Assembly: GCA_963822575.1 (NCBI GenBank) | Contig: CAWGHZ010000002.1 | Span: forward strand, 124,001 to 188,000 | Direction of reading: 5' to 3' | Length of the DNA stretch: 64,000 nucleotides | Source of the DNA: CAWGHZ01 sp963822575 | Lineage (GTDB): Bacteria; Pseudomonadota; Alphaproteobacteria; MPNO01; DASWLB01 | Part shown: piece by piece, positions 16,889 through 25,236 of the stretch | Numbering within the stretch: position 1 is the first letter of the stretch | Layout: the number at the start of each line of letters is the position of its first letter | Program-made: the position numbers and the translations under genes | The notes under the pieces: model-generated | What the model was told of the DNA's origin: nothing | Database searches by the model: none | What the model saw: only the letters and a program-made list of their open reading frames with translations

Positions 16889-17524
16889 TCAGCCGGCGAC
16901 GTGGCCGCGCAGCGACTCGAACACGGCTTCGAACATCGCGGTCGAGAGCCGACCGGTATTCGTGTTGTAGCGCGAGCAATGGTAGGAGTCGGCGAGCGCG
17001 AGTTCGTCGAGCCGGTGGATCGCGCCGTGCGCGAAGGGAAATGCGGCCTGGCGTTGGCCGAGCGCGGCGAGCACCGTCCGGTGCGCGACCGCGCCGAGCG
17101 CCAGGATCGCATTGAGGTTTCCCATCGCGGCGATCTCGGCGGCGAGAAACGGCCGGCAATTGGCGATCTCTGCCGGCGTCGGCTTGTTCTCCGGCGGCAC
17201 GCAGCGCACGGCATTGGTGATCCGGCAGCCGACCAGCGCCAGCCCGTCGTCCGGCCGCTGGCCGTATTCGCCGCGCGCGAAGCCGAACTGGGCCAGCGTG
17301 GCGTAGAGCAGGTCGCCGGCATAGTCGCCGGTGAATGGCCGGCCCGTCCGGTTGGCGCCCTTGAGGCCAGGCGCAAGCCCCACGATCAGGAGCTTCGCGT
17401 CGAGCGGGCCGAACGACGGCACCGGCGCGTTGTGCCAGTCGTCATGCGCCGCGCGGTTGCCCTTACGAAAGGCCACCAGCCGCGGACATAGCGGGCAGTC
17501 GGGAGACGGAGCGGATGGTTCCAC
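16889..17524 (-). CDS. Type-5 (UDGb) uracil-DNA glycosylase
   Basis: Base-excision repair enzyme of 211 aa. Motif A reads GLAPGLKGANRTGRPFTGD, typical of family 5 (UDGb), which lacks the catalytic Asp of family 1 enzymes. The iron-sulfur cysteines are present as CPLC near residue 10 and two further Cys in VRCVPPENKPTPAEIANC. The final motif reads HCSRYNTNTGR in place of HPSPxN. Convergent with the DctP gene, four bases apart. Confidence 0.88.
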   Translation of the reverse strand: MEPSAPSPDCPLCPRLVAFRKGNRAAHDDWHNAPVPSFGPLDAKLLIVGLAPGLKGANRTGRPFTGDYAGDLLYATLAQFGFARGEYGQRPDDGLALVGCRITNAVRCVPPENKPTPAEIANCRPFLAAEIAAMGNLNAILALGAVAHRTVLAALGQRQAAFPFAHGAIHRLDELALADSYHCSRYNTNTGRLSTAMFEAVFESLRGHVAG

Positions 17525-17529
17525 TACGG

Positions 17530-17610
17530 GTCATTGCGAGCGAAGCGAAACAATCCAGCGCCGTCTGGATCGCCTCGTCGCTGCACTCCTCGCGAAGACG
17601 GGAAATATGG
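17530..17610. repeat. Intergenic palindromic repeat, family C
   Basis: Starts GTCATTGCGAGCGAAGCG, passes CAATCCAG, then returns as CTGGATCGCCTCGTCG and CTCCTCGCGAAGACGG, a decayed complement of the first half. This matches a widespread alphaproteobacterial GTCATTGCGAG palindrome. One copy in the window, in the gap between two minus-strand genes. Non-coding; possibly an mRNA-end structure. Confidence 0.7.
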
Positions 17611-17624
17611 AGCGCGCACGCCCC

Positions 17625-18203
17625 TCAGTCCGCACGCTCCATCTCGCCGTTCTCGGCGACCGAGGGGATCGGGCGCGGGGCGCGCATGATGGTGGGGGCG
17701 ATATCCTGCAGCTCGATGAACGTATCGGCCTGGCGGCGCAGCTCGTCTGCCACCATGGGCGGAGCGGAGCGCAAGGTCGACACGACGCTCACCCGCGTCC
17801 CCTTGCGCTGGCAGGCTTCGACCAGCCGGCGGAAATCGCCGTCGCCGGAAAACAGCGCGATATGGTCGACGTGCTCGGCCATCTCCAGCATGTCGATGGC
17901 GAGCTCGATGTCCATGTTGCCCTTGATCTTGCGCCGTCCGGTGGAGTCGGTGAATTCCTTGGTCGGCTTGGTCACCAGCGTGTAGCCGTTATAGTCGAGC
18001 CAATCCACGAGGGGGCGGATCGGCGAGTATTCCTGCTCGTCCAGAAGCGCGGTGTAGTAGAAGGCGCGGACCAGCCGCCCCTTGCCGGCGAAAAAGGTGA
18101 GGAGGCTCTTGTAGTCAACGTCGAACCCGAGCGACCGGGCCGAGGCGTAGAGGTTCGCCCCGTCGATGAACATCGCCAGGCGCTCTTCGGGATAGAAGTT
18201 CAT
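17625..18203 (-). CDS. LabA-like NYN domain protein
   Basis: Protein of 192 aa with a NYN (PIN-like) nuclease fold. The acidic metal-binding residues expected for the fold are in FIDGANLY, NMDIELAIDM and LFSGDGDFRRLV. Related alphaproteobacterial proteins are regularly encoded beside folK and rpoZ, as here. An RNA-processing role is inferred from the fold; the precise function is unknown. It is divergent from folK across a relatively AT-rich 136-base gap. Confidence 0.9.
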   Translation of the reverse strand: MNFYPEERLAMFIDGANLYASARSLGFDVDYKSLLTFFAGKGRLVRAFYYTALLDEQEYSPIRPLVDWLDYNGYTLVTKPTKEFTDSTGRRKIKGNMDIELAIDMLEMAEHVDHIALFSGDGDFRRLVEACQRKGTRVSVVSTLRSAPPMVADELRRQADTFIELQDIAPTIMRAPRPIPSVAENGEMERAD

Positions 18204-18339
18204 GATGGTTCCCCGTACTCAATGAATCGAAGGGACGTTTTATGCGTTGTGGGAGAATGGTCCCCCGTAACCACCAGCAAATAATGCCTCCGGTCGAATC
18301 CGCAAGAGAATTTGCGCATTTGTCCTGTGGAATGGCCCG

Positions 18340-18834
18340 GTGATCCTGGTCGCGCTCGGCGCCAACCTGCCGACCCGCCACGGACCGCCGGCTGCGACGC
18401 TCGCCGAGGCGCTGCACGCGCTGGAAAGCGAGGGTGTGGCCGTCCTAGCCTGTTCGCGCTGGTACCGGACCGCCCCGGTGCCGCCGTCCGGCCAGCCCGA
18501 TTACGTCAACGGCGTCGCGTCGGTCGCGACCGCGCGGGACCCGGCCGATCTCCTGGCGACGCTCCACCGGGTGGAGGCGGCGTTCGGCCGCGTCCGCACA
18601 GTCGCGAGCGCGCCGCGCCCGCTCGATCTCGACCTGATCGACTATGACGGTCAGGTCGCGGACGGGGCGGGCGGCGGGCCGGTCCTGCCGCACCCGCGCG
18701 CGCATCTCCGCGCCTTTGTGCTGATGCCGCTCGCCGAGGTGGCGCCGGGATGGGTCCATCCGGTGCTGGCCGCGACGGTCGAGGAGCTGATCGCGGCGCT
18801 GCCGCCGCAAGTTTGCGCACCCTACGAGGAGTAG
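18340..18834 (+). CDS. folK: 2-amino-4-hydroxy-6-hydroxymethyldihydropteridine diphosphokinase
   Basis: Folate-pathway HPPK (164 aa), transferring pyrophosphate from ATP to hydroxymethyldihydropterin. Seen are ALGANLP at the start, RTAPVPPSGQPDYVN, the basic RVRTVASAPRPLDLDLIDYDG segment with the two Mg-binding Asp, and LPHPRAHLRAFVL. The start codon is GTG at 18340; no in-frame ATG gives the conserved first strand. First gene of the folK-rpoZ-rsh block. Confidence 0.95.
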   Translation: MILVALGANLPTRHGPPAATLAEALHALESEGVAVLACSRWYRTAPVPPSGQPDYVNGVASVATARDPADLLATLHRVEAAFGRVRTVASAPRPLDLDLIDYDGQVADGAGGGPVLPHPRAHLRAFVLMPLAEVAPGWVHPVLAATVEELIAALPPQVCAPYEE

Positions 18835-18843
18835 GCCACGCCC

Positions 18844-18872
18844 TTGCCCGCACCGGCCGAACCCATTATATA
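18844..18872 (+). promoter_or_regulatory. Sigma-70-type promoter for rpoZ
   Basis: TTGCCC (18844-18849), a 17-base spacer and TATATA (18867-18872), followed 35 bases later by the rpoZ ATG. Spacing is ideal and the -10 is near consensus. It lies in the short folK-rpoZ gap, so rpoZ and rsh would not depend on folK transcription. Confidence 0.6.
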
Positions 18873-18906
18873 ACCGTCTGATTTCCTTAGGCTGGAGAGT
18901 GTCCCG

Positions 18907-19311
18907 ATGGCCCGTGTCACCGTGGAAGATTGCGTCGTCAAGGTGCCCAACCGCTTCGACCTGGTCATGCTGGCAGCGCAGCGTGCGCGCGAGTTGGCGG
19001 TCGGCGGCGCGCTGACGGTTGATCGCGACAACGACAAAAACCCGGTGGTGGCGCTGCGCGAGATTGCCGACGAGACGATCCGCATCGACGGGCTGCAGGA
19101 CTCCCTGATCCAGGGCCTGCAGAAGCACGCCGACACGGACGAGGCGCCGGAGGATTCCTCCGAGATGCTGGAGCTCGAGGAGTCGCTGATCGCCGCGGTG
19201 GCCGAGGGCTCGCTGACCGAGGGCCCCGAAGGGAGCGCGGAGGACGAGGCGGAGGAAGGGCCCGGCTTCGGTGACGAGAACGTTGAGCCGGAAGAAGGCG
19301 ACCAAGACTAG
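18907..19311 (+). CDS. rpoZ: RNA polymerase omega subunit
   Basis: Omega subunit (134 aa), which binds the beta-prime C-terminus and helps RNA polymerase assembly and ppGpp response. The N-terminal MARVTVEDCVVKVPNRFDLV, ARELAVGGALTVDRDNDKNP and VALREIADETI are standard alphaproteobacterial omega. The C-terminal third is an acidic tail (Glu/Asp-rich), as often seen in this class. Sits directly upstream of the ppGpp synthetase gene, the classical arrangement. Confidence 0.97.
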   Translation: MARVTVEDCVVKVPNRFDLVMLAAQRARELAVGGALTVDRDNDKNPVVALREIADETIRIDGLQDSLIQGLQKHADTDEAPEDSSEMLELEESLIAAVAEGSLTEGPEGSAEDEAEEGPGFGDENVEPEEGDQD

Positions 19312-19350
19312 CCGCTCCGTCCTTCGGCGGCGCGGCCCGGGGGACGCGCC

Positions 19351-21522
19351 ATGATGCGCCAGTACGAGCTGGTCGAGCGCGTCAAGAGCTACGACCCTGC
19401 TGCCGACGAGGCCGCGCTCAACCGCGCCTACGTGTTCTCGCTCAAGGCGCACGGCGGCCAAAAGCGCGCCTCCGGCGATCCCTACTTTTCGCACCCGGTC
19501 GAGGTGGCCGGCATCCTGACCGACATTCACCTCGACACCGACTCCATCGTCACCGCGCTGCTGCACGACACGGTCGAGGACACGGTCGCGACCCTGCCGC
19601 AGATCGAGGATCTGTTCGGCAAGGGCGTCGCCCGCCTCGTCGACGGGGTGACCAAGCTCTCCCAACTCGAACAGCTCTCGCCCGACGCCCGCCAGGCGGA
19701 GAATTTCCGCAAGCTGCTGCTCGCCACCTCCGACGACATCCGCGTGCTGCTGGTCAAGCTCGCCGACCGGCTGCACAACATGCGCACCCTCAGATTTATC
19801 GACAAGTCCGAGCGCCGCGCCCGCATCGCGCGCGAGACGATGGACATCTACGCGCCGCTCGCCGAGCGCATCGGCTGGCAGCAGATGAAGGACGAGCTCG
19901 AGGACCTTGCCTTCGCCGAGATCAACCCCGACGTGTGCGCCTCGATCGTCGCCCGGCTCGATTTCCTGCGGGCGGAAGGCGAAAGCGTCGTGCCGCGTAT
20001 CGTCGCGGCTCTCGAGGGGGCGCTCGCCGAGGGTGGGCTCAAGGCCGAGGTGGAGGGGCGCGAGAAGAAGCCCTATTCGATCTGGCGCAAGATGCACCAG
20101 AAGAACGTCGGGTTCGAGCAGCTCTCCGACATCATGGCGTTCCGCGTGATCGTGGATGAGGTCGAGCAGTGCTACCAGGCGCTCGGCGTCATCCACACCC
20201 GCTACCGCTCGGTGCCGGAGCGCTTCAAGGACTACATCTCGACTCCCAAGCTCAACGGCTACCGCTCGCTTCACACCACCGTCATCGGGCCGGAGCAGCG
20301 CCGCATCGAGATCCAGATTCGCACGCGCGACATGCACGAGGTCGCCGAGCTCGGCGTCGCGGCGCACTGGCAGTACAAGCAGGGCGGGGTGCAGCCGACC
20401 GAAGGGCGCCAGTTCCGCTGGCTGCGCGAGATGCTGGAGATCATCGAGCACGCGTCGGGCGCCGAGGAGGTGCTGGAGCACACGCGCCTCGCCATGTACC
20501 AGGACCAGGTGTTCTGCTTCACCCCGATGGGCGACCTGATCGCACTGCCGCGCGGCGCGACACCGGTCGATTTCGCCTATGCCGTCCATTCCGAGATCGG
20601 CGACGCCTGCATCGGCTGTAAGATCAACGGCAAGATCATGCCGCTGCGCACCTCGCTCGCCAACGGCGACCAGGTGGAGATCATCACCTCGAAGGGCGGC
20701 ACGCCCTCGCCCAACTGGGAGCAGTTCGTCGTCACCGCCAAGGCGCGCGCGCGGCTGCGCCGCTTCGTGCGCTCGCGCCAGCGCGCCGAGTACGAGCGGC
20801 TCGGCCAGGCGATGCTGACCAAGGCGTTCCGCGAGGCGGGCTACGAGCTCGCCGACCAGGCCGATCATGCGCTCGCGGGCGTGTTGGAGCGGTTCGGCGC
20901 CGCCGACGCCGACGATCTCTACGCCGCGCTCGGCCGTGGCGCGCTGACCACGTCCGAGGTGCTGAAGGCGGTGTTCCCCGGCGCGGCGCCGGCGGCGGAG
21001 CCGCACCCAGCGCAGGCCCCGTCCGACGACGGCAAGGTCGTGCCGCTGCACAAGCCGCGTGTCGAGGCGCCGATCTCGATCCGCGGGCTGATCCCGGGCA
21101 TGGCGGTGCACTACGCCAATTGTTGCCACCCGCTGCCGGGCGATCGGATTGTCGGCATCGTCACCCAGGGCAAGGGGGTGACGATCCACACGATCGACTG
21201 CCAGACGCTGGACAGCTTCCAGGAGACGCCGGAACGCTGGCTCGACGTGTCGTGGGACCTGGGGCCGGAGCCCGCGGACAAGAGCCATGTCGGGCGGATC
21301 AACCTGGTGGTCGCCAACGAGCGCGGCACGCTGGGCTCGCTTTCGACCGTGATCGCGCGCCATCTCGGCAACATCAACAACCTGAAGATCACCAACCGCA
21401 CGACCGACTTCTTCGAGATCGCTATCGACATCGAGGTCGAGGACGTGAAGCACCTGACCGACATCATCGCCGCGCTGCGCGCCGTGCCGCAGGTCAACTC
21501 GGTCGACCGGGCGCGCGGATGA
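19351..21522 (+). CDS. rsh: Bifunctional (p)ppGpp synthetase/hydrolase
   Basis: Long RelA/SpoT homolog of 723 aa controlling the stringent response. The HD hydrolase domain is intact (His48, and His72-Asp73 in LLHDTVEDT), followed by the synthetase domain (YSIWRKMHQKN, FRVIVDEVEQCY, LNGYRSLHTTV). RFKDYI is the RxKD signature of bifunctional enzymes rather than the ExDD of synthetase-only RelA. TGS (about 385-450) and C-terminal ACT (about 645-720) domains complete it. Its stop overlaps the pdxJ start (ATGA). A single such enzyme is usual in this class. Confidence 0.97.
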   Translation: MMRQYELVERVKSYDPAADEAALNRAYVFSLKAHGGQKRASGDPYFSHPVEVAGILTDIHLDTDSIVTALLHDTVEDTVATLPQIEDLFGKGVARLVDGVTKLSQLEQLSPDARQAENFRKLLLATSDDIRVLLVKLADRLHNMRTLRFIDKSERRARIARETMDIYAPLAERIGWQQMKDELEDLAFAEINPDVCASIVARLDFLRAEGESVVPRIVAALEGALAEGGLKAEVEGREKKPYSIWRKMHQKNVGFEQLSDIMAFRVIVDEVEQCYQALGVIHTRYRSVPERFKDYISTPKLNGYRSLHTTVIGPEQRRIEIQIRTRDMHEVAELGVAAHWQYKQGGVQPTEGRQFRWLREMLEIIEHASGAEEVLEHTRLAMYQDQVFCFTPMGDLIALPRGATPVDFAYAVHSEIGDACIGCKINGKIMPLRTSLANGDQVEIITSKGGTPSPNWEQFVVTAKARARLRRFVRSRQRAEYERLGQAMLTKAFREAGYELADQADHALAGVLERFGAADADDLYAALGRGALTTSEVLKAVFPGAAPAAEPHPAQAPSDDGKVVPLHKPRVEAPISIRGLIPGMAVHYANCCHPLPGDRIVGIVTQGKGVTIHTIDCQTLDSFQETPERWLDVSWDLGPEPADKSHVGRINLVVANERGTLGSLSTVIARHLGNINNLKITNRTTDFFEIAIDIEVEDVKHLTDIIAALRAVPQVNSVDRARG

Positions 21523-22277
21523 GCGGGCGGCCGGCGCTGCGCCTCGGCGTCAATATCGACCATGTCGCGACCATCCGGAACGCGCGCGGCGGTGCCCATC
21601 CCGACCCGCTGCGCGCGGCAAAGCTGGCGGCGAAGGCGGGCGCGGATGGGATCACGGCGCATTTGCGCGAGGATCGGCGCCACATCTCCGACGAGGACAT
21701 CCGGCGGCTGCGCGATGAGATCGACCTGCCGCTGAACCTGGAGATGGCGGCGACCGACGAGATGCTCGCAATCGCGCTCGATCACATTCCGCACGCTGCC
21801 TGCATCGTGCCGGAGAAGCGCGAGGAGCGCACGACCGAGGGCGGGCTCGACGTCTCCGGCGCCAAGGACCGGCTCCGCCGTTTCGCCGATGAGATGGGCG
21901 GCGCGGGCATCCGCGTCTCGCTGTTCGTCGAGCCCGAGCGCGCCCAACTCGAGGCGGCGCGCGCCATCGGCGCGCCCGTGGTTGAGCTGCACACCGGCGC
22001 CTATTGCGAGGCGCGGGGCGCGGCGCGCGAACGCGAGCTGGCGCGGCTCGTCGAGGCCGCGAAAATCGCCGACGCGCTGGGCTTGGAATGCCATGCGGGC
22101 CACGGGCTTGCCTACGACACGGTCGGGCCGGTCGCGCGCATCCCCACCATCGTCGAGCTCAATATCGGCCATTTCCTGGTGGGGGAGGCGATCTTCGTCG
22201 GGCTCGACGCCGCCATCCGCCGCATGCGCGAGGCGATGGACGTGGCGCGGACCGAAGCGACGAGTCGGACCCCATGA
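21519..22277 (+). CDS. pdxJ: Pyridoxine 5'-phosphate synthase
   Basis: TIM-barrel enzyme of 252 aa that joins 3-amino-1-hydroxyacetone phosphate and deoxyxylulose phosphate to form pyridoxine phosphate. Diagnostic motifs are LGVNIDHVATIRNARGG at the start, THLREDRRHISDED-type sequence (here AHLREDRRHISDED), NLEMAATDEM, and VELNIGHFLVGEA at the end. The ATG overlaps the rsh stop and its stop overlaps the acpS start, so three genes are translationally coupled. Confidence 0.97.
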   Translation: MSGRPALRLGVNIDHVATIRNARGGAHPDPLRAAKLAAKAGADGITAHLREDRRHISDEDIRRLRDEIDLPLNLEMAATDEMLAIALDHIPHAACIVPEKREERTTEGGLDVSGAKDRLRRFADEMGGAGIRVSLFVEPERAQLEAARAIGAPVVELHTGAYCEARGAARERELARLVEAAKIADALGLECHAGHGLAYDTVGPVARIPTIVELNIGHFLVGEAIFVGLDAAIRRMREAMDVARTEATSRTP

Positions 22278-22681
22278 TCCTCGGCGTCGGTAACGACCTG
22301 ATCGACATCCGCCGCATCGAGAAGACGCTGACGCGATTCGGCGACCGCTTCCTCGACCGCGTGTTCACCTCGGTCGAGCGCGAGCGGTCGGAGCGCCGCG
22401 CCGGCCGCGCCGAAAGCTACGCCAAGCGCTACGCCGCCAAGGAGGCCTGCTCCAAGGCGCTCGGCACCGGCTTCCGCCAGGGCGTGTTCTGGCGCGACAT
22501 GGGCGTGGTGAATCTGCGATCGGGCCGGCCGACAATGAAGCTCACCGGCGGCGCGCTCGCCCGGCTCGAGGCGATCACGCCGCCGGGCATGGTGGCGCAG
22601 ATCGACGTGAGCCTCACCGACGAGCCGCCGATCGCCCATGCGATCGTCATCATCACCGCCCTGCCGCGGAACGCGGCGTGA
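22274..22681 (+). CDS. acpS: Holo-[acyl-carrier-protein] synthase
   Basis: Phosphopantetheinyl transferase of 135 aa that activates acyl carrier protein. The Mg-binding Asp is in GVGNDLIDIRRIE and the Glu in KRYAAKEACSKALGTG. Length is typical (120-140 aa). The ATG at 22274 overlaps the pdxJ stop. A 155-base gap containing a promoter follows before lepB. Confidence 0.95.
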   Translation: MILGVGNDLIDIRRIEKTLTRFGDRFLDRVFTSVERERSERRAGRAESYAKRYAAKEACSKALGTGFRQGVFWRDMGVVNLRSGRPTMKLTGGALARLEAITPPGMVAQIDVSLTDEPPIAHAIVIITALPRNAA

Positions 22682-22740
22682 CCGAGAGCTTCGCGGAATG
22701 CGGCGTGAGGCCGCGCCTTGCGGACCCGCGCATTCCCGGC

Positions 22741-22770
22741 TTGACAGCGCCCACGGGCAGTGCGTTTCAT
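22741..22770 (+). promoter_or_regulatory. Candidate promoter for lepB-rnc-era
   Basis: A perfect -35 TTGACA (22741-22746, preceded by C as in many alphaproteobacterial promoters), then 18 bases to TTTCAT (22765-22770), a weak -10. It is the only good promoter-like sequence in the 155-base acpS-lepB gap, 67 bases before the lepB start. Confidence 0.45.
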
Positions 22771-22836
22771 CGCGCGCCGGCCGGCGCCCTTCCCCGATCC
22801 TGTTGCCCCGCAATTTCAATCCGTTAGGCCCATCCG

Positions 22837-23598
22837 TTGATAACCAAAGCCCGGAAGACCAAAGGCGGCTGGGACACCCTCAAGACCGTCATCTACGCGG
22901 TTCTGATCGCGCTCGTGGTGCGCACCTTCCTGTTCGAGCCGTTCAACATCCCGTCCGGCTCGATGATCCCAACGTTGCTGGTGGGTGACTACCTGTTCGT
23001 CTCGAAATATTCGTACGGCTACAGCCGCTACTCCTTCCCGTTCGGGCTCGGCATGTTCTCGGGCCGCATCTTCGTCTCGCCGCCTAAGCGGGGCGACGTG
23101 TTCGTCTTCAAGCTGCCGTCCGACAACTCGACCGACTACATCAAGCGGCTGATCGGCCTGCCGGGCGACACGATCCAGATGCGCGAGGGCAGGCTCTACA
23201 TCAATGGCAAGCTCGTGCCGCGCCGACGCATCGAGGATTACGTCTACCGCGACGAATCGGGCCGGATCATCGATGTACATCGCTATGTCGAGACCTTGCC
23301 CAACGGGGTCGAGCATCCGATCCTGGAGCTCGGCGACAACGAGCTGCTCGACAACACCCCGGTGTTCCACGTACCGCCGAATCACTACTTCGCCATGGGC
23401 GACAACCGCGACAACTCGCTCGACAGCCGCGCCATGCCGAACGGTCCCCTGCACGGGGTGGGCTACATCCCGGCCGAGAACCTGGTCGGGCGCGCTGAGA
23501 TCCTGTTCTTCTCGGCGAAATCGAGCGCCGCCTGGTGGGCGCCCTGGACCTGGCCGGGGGCGATTCGCCTCGGTCGGTTCTTCCAGGTCGTGAGGTGA
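22837..23598 (+). CDS. lepB: Signal peptidase I
   Basis: Inner-membrane serine protease of 253 aa that removes Sec and Tat signal peptides. One N-terminal membrane segment (about 14-33) precedes the catalytic Ser in NIPSGSMIPTL. The general-base Lys is in YIKRLIGLPGD, and the conserved MGDNRDNSLDSR box is present. The start is TTG at 22837; no ATG lies upstream of the membrane segment in frame. Its stop overlaps the rnc GTG start. Confidence 0.95.
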   Translation: MITKARKTKGGWDTLKTVIYAVLIALVVRTFLFEPFNIPSGSMIPTLLVGDYLFVSKYSYGYSRYSFPFGLGMFSGRIFVSPPKRGDVFVFKLPSDNSTDYIKRLIGLPGDTIQMREGRLYINGKLVPRRRIEDYVYRDESGRIIDVHRYVETLPNGVEHPILELGDNELLDNTPVFHVPPNHYFAMGDNRDNSLDSRAMPNGPLHGVGYIPAENLVGRAEILFFSAKSSAAWWAPWTWPGAIRLGRFFQVVR

Positions 23599-24329
23599 GC
23601 CGGAAAGCGCCGGGAGACGCGCGCCGGCCCGCCGGGCTGGCCCGGCGGCTGGGCCACCGCTTCGCCCGCCCGACGCTCCTGCATCTCGCGCTGACCCACC
23701 CCAGTGCGTCGCCCGCCCGGGGCGCCACCGCGGCCGAGGCGGAGAGCTACGAGCGGATGGAGTTCCTGGGCGACCGCGTGCTCGGGCTGGTGCTTGCAGA
23801 CCTGCTGTTCCACCGCTTCCCGGGCGAGGCCGAGGGCGCGCTGGCGCGCCGCTTCGCCAAGCTGGCCCGCCGCGAAAGCCTGGTCGCCGTCGCGGAATCG
23901 CTCGACCTCGGCGCCTATGTCCGCATGTCCCTGGGCGAGGCCGGCGCGGGATTGCGCGTTCGCCCGTCGATCCTCGCCGATTGCTGCGAGGCCGTGATCG
24001 GCGCGCTCTATCTCGACGGTGGGATCGACGCCGCCCGCCCCTTCGTCGAGAAGGCGTGGGAGGCGCTGATCGCCGCCGACGCCGCGCCGCCGCACGATCC
24101 CAAGACCGCGCTGCAGGAATGGGCGCAGGGCCGCGGTCTCGCTTTGCCGCGCTATCGCGAGGTGGCGCGGTCGGGCCCGTCGCACGCGCCCGAATTCACC
24201 GTCGAGCTGATCGTCGCCGGTGCCACGCCGGAGCGCGCCAAGGGCCCGTCGAAGCGCGCGGCCGAGCGCGCCGCGGCCGAAGCCATGCTCGCCCGCATCG
24301 CCGAGGAGGGCGCGCTGCGTGCCGGTTGA
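23595..24329 (+). CDS. rnc: Ribonuclease III
   Basis: Double-strand RNA endonuclease of 244 aa. The signature ERMEFLGDRVLGLVLADLL and the second metal site DCCEAVIGALYLDGG form the catalytic half; the C-terminal dsRNA-binding domain runs from DPKTALQEWAQGRG to the end. The start is taken as GTG 23595 because it overlaps the lepB stop (GTGA) and gives a normal N-terminus; a longer frame would read into lepB. Overlaps era by 11 bases. Confidence 0.94.
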   Translation: MSRKAPGDARRPAGLARRLGHRFARPTLLHLALTHPSASPARGATAAEAESYERMEFLGDRVLGLVLADLLFHRFPGEAEGALARRFAKLARRESLVAVAESLDLGAYVRMSLGEAGAGLRVRPSILADCCEAVIGALYLDGGIDAARPFVEKAWEALIAADAAPPHDPKTALQEWAQGRGLALPRYREVARSGPSHAPEFTVELIVAGATPERAKGPSKRAAERAAAEAMLARIAEEGALRAG

Positions 24330-25236
24330 CGCCGCCCCGCCCCGGGAGACGCGCTGCGGCTTCGTCGCGCTGATGGGTGCGCCCAACGTGGGCAAGTCGA
24401 CGCTCACCAACGCTCTGGTCGGCGCCAAGGTGTCGATCGTCACGCCCAAGGTGCAGACGACGCGCACGCGTATCCTCGGCATCGTCGCCGTCGGGACGGC
24501 GCAGCTCGTGTTCATGGATACGCCCGGCATCTTCGCGCCGCGGCGCAGGCTGGATCGCGCGATGGTGGCCGCCGCCTGGGCGGGTGCCGCCGACGCCGAC
24601 GTGCTGGCGCTGCTGGTCGACGCCAAGGTCGGGCTCGACGGCGAGACGCAGGCCATCGTCGGGTCTCTCGGCACCGCGGGACGCAAAGCGGTCTGCGTCA
24701 TCAACAAGATCGACCTGGTCAAGCGCGAGGCGCTCCTCGGCCTCGCCAAGGCGCTCGACGAGACCGGCCTCTTTACCGACATCTTCATGGTCTCGGCGCT
24801 GACCGGCGACGGCGTGGCCGACCTGCGCGACCATTTCGCCCGCGCCATGCCCGCCGGCCCGTGGCTCTACCCCGAGGACCAGCTTTCTGACATCAACGAC
24901 CGGCTGATGGCCGCCGAGATCACCCGCGAGAAGCTGTTCCTCCGGCTTCGCCAGGAGCTGCCCTACGCGATCACCGTCGAGACCGACCGCTGGCAGGAGA
25001 TCGACGACGGGAGCCTTCGCATCGAGCAGACCATCTATGTCCGCCGCGACAGCCAGAAGGCGATCGTCATCGGCCGCGGCGGCCGCCAGCTCAAGGCCAT
25101 CGGCTCGGCGGCGCGCGAGGAGCTGGCGAAGCTCCTCGACCGCCAGGTGCACTTGTTCCTCTACGTCAAGGTGCGCGAGAACTGGCCCGACGACCCCGAG
25201 CGCTACTCCGCCATGGGGCTGGAGTACGGGGAGTAG
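24319..25236 (+). CDS. era: GTPase Era
   Basis: Ribosome-assembly GTPase of 305 aa that binds the 3' end of 16S rRNA. GTP-binding motifs are GAPNVGKSTL (G1), the VQTTRTR switch I, DTPG (G3) and NKIDLV (G4). The C-terminal KH domain shows IVIGRGGRQLKAIGSAARE. The start is GTG at 24319, 11 bases inside rnc. The stop is directly followed by the recO ATG with no gap, so lepB-rnc-era-recO form one coupled unit. Confidence 0.95.
   Translation: MPVDAAPPRETRCGFVALMGAPNVGKSTLTNALVGAKVSIVTPKVQTTRTRILGIVAVGTAQLVFMDTPGIFAPRRRLDRAMVAAAWAGAADADVLALLVDAKVGLDGETQAIVGSLGTAGRKAVCVINKIDLVKREALLGLAKALDETGLFTDIFMVSALTGDGVADLRDHFARAMPAGPWLYPEDQLSDINDRLMAAEITREKLFLRLRQELPYAITVETDRWQEIDDGSLRIEQTIYVRRDSQKAIVIGRGGRQLKAIGSAAREELAKLLDRQVHLFLYVKVRENWPDDPERYSAMGLEYGE

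Noticed and set aside
18445..21453. A 1002-codon open frame on the minus strand opposite folK, rpoZ and rsh
   Set aside because: It is the mirror of strongly conserved housekeeping genes and shows no domain, signal peptide or ribosome site.
22837..23598. An ATG start for lepB
   Set aside because: The first in-frame ATG lies beyond the membrane segment, at the catalytic Ser-Met, so TTG at 22837 is needed.
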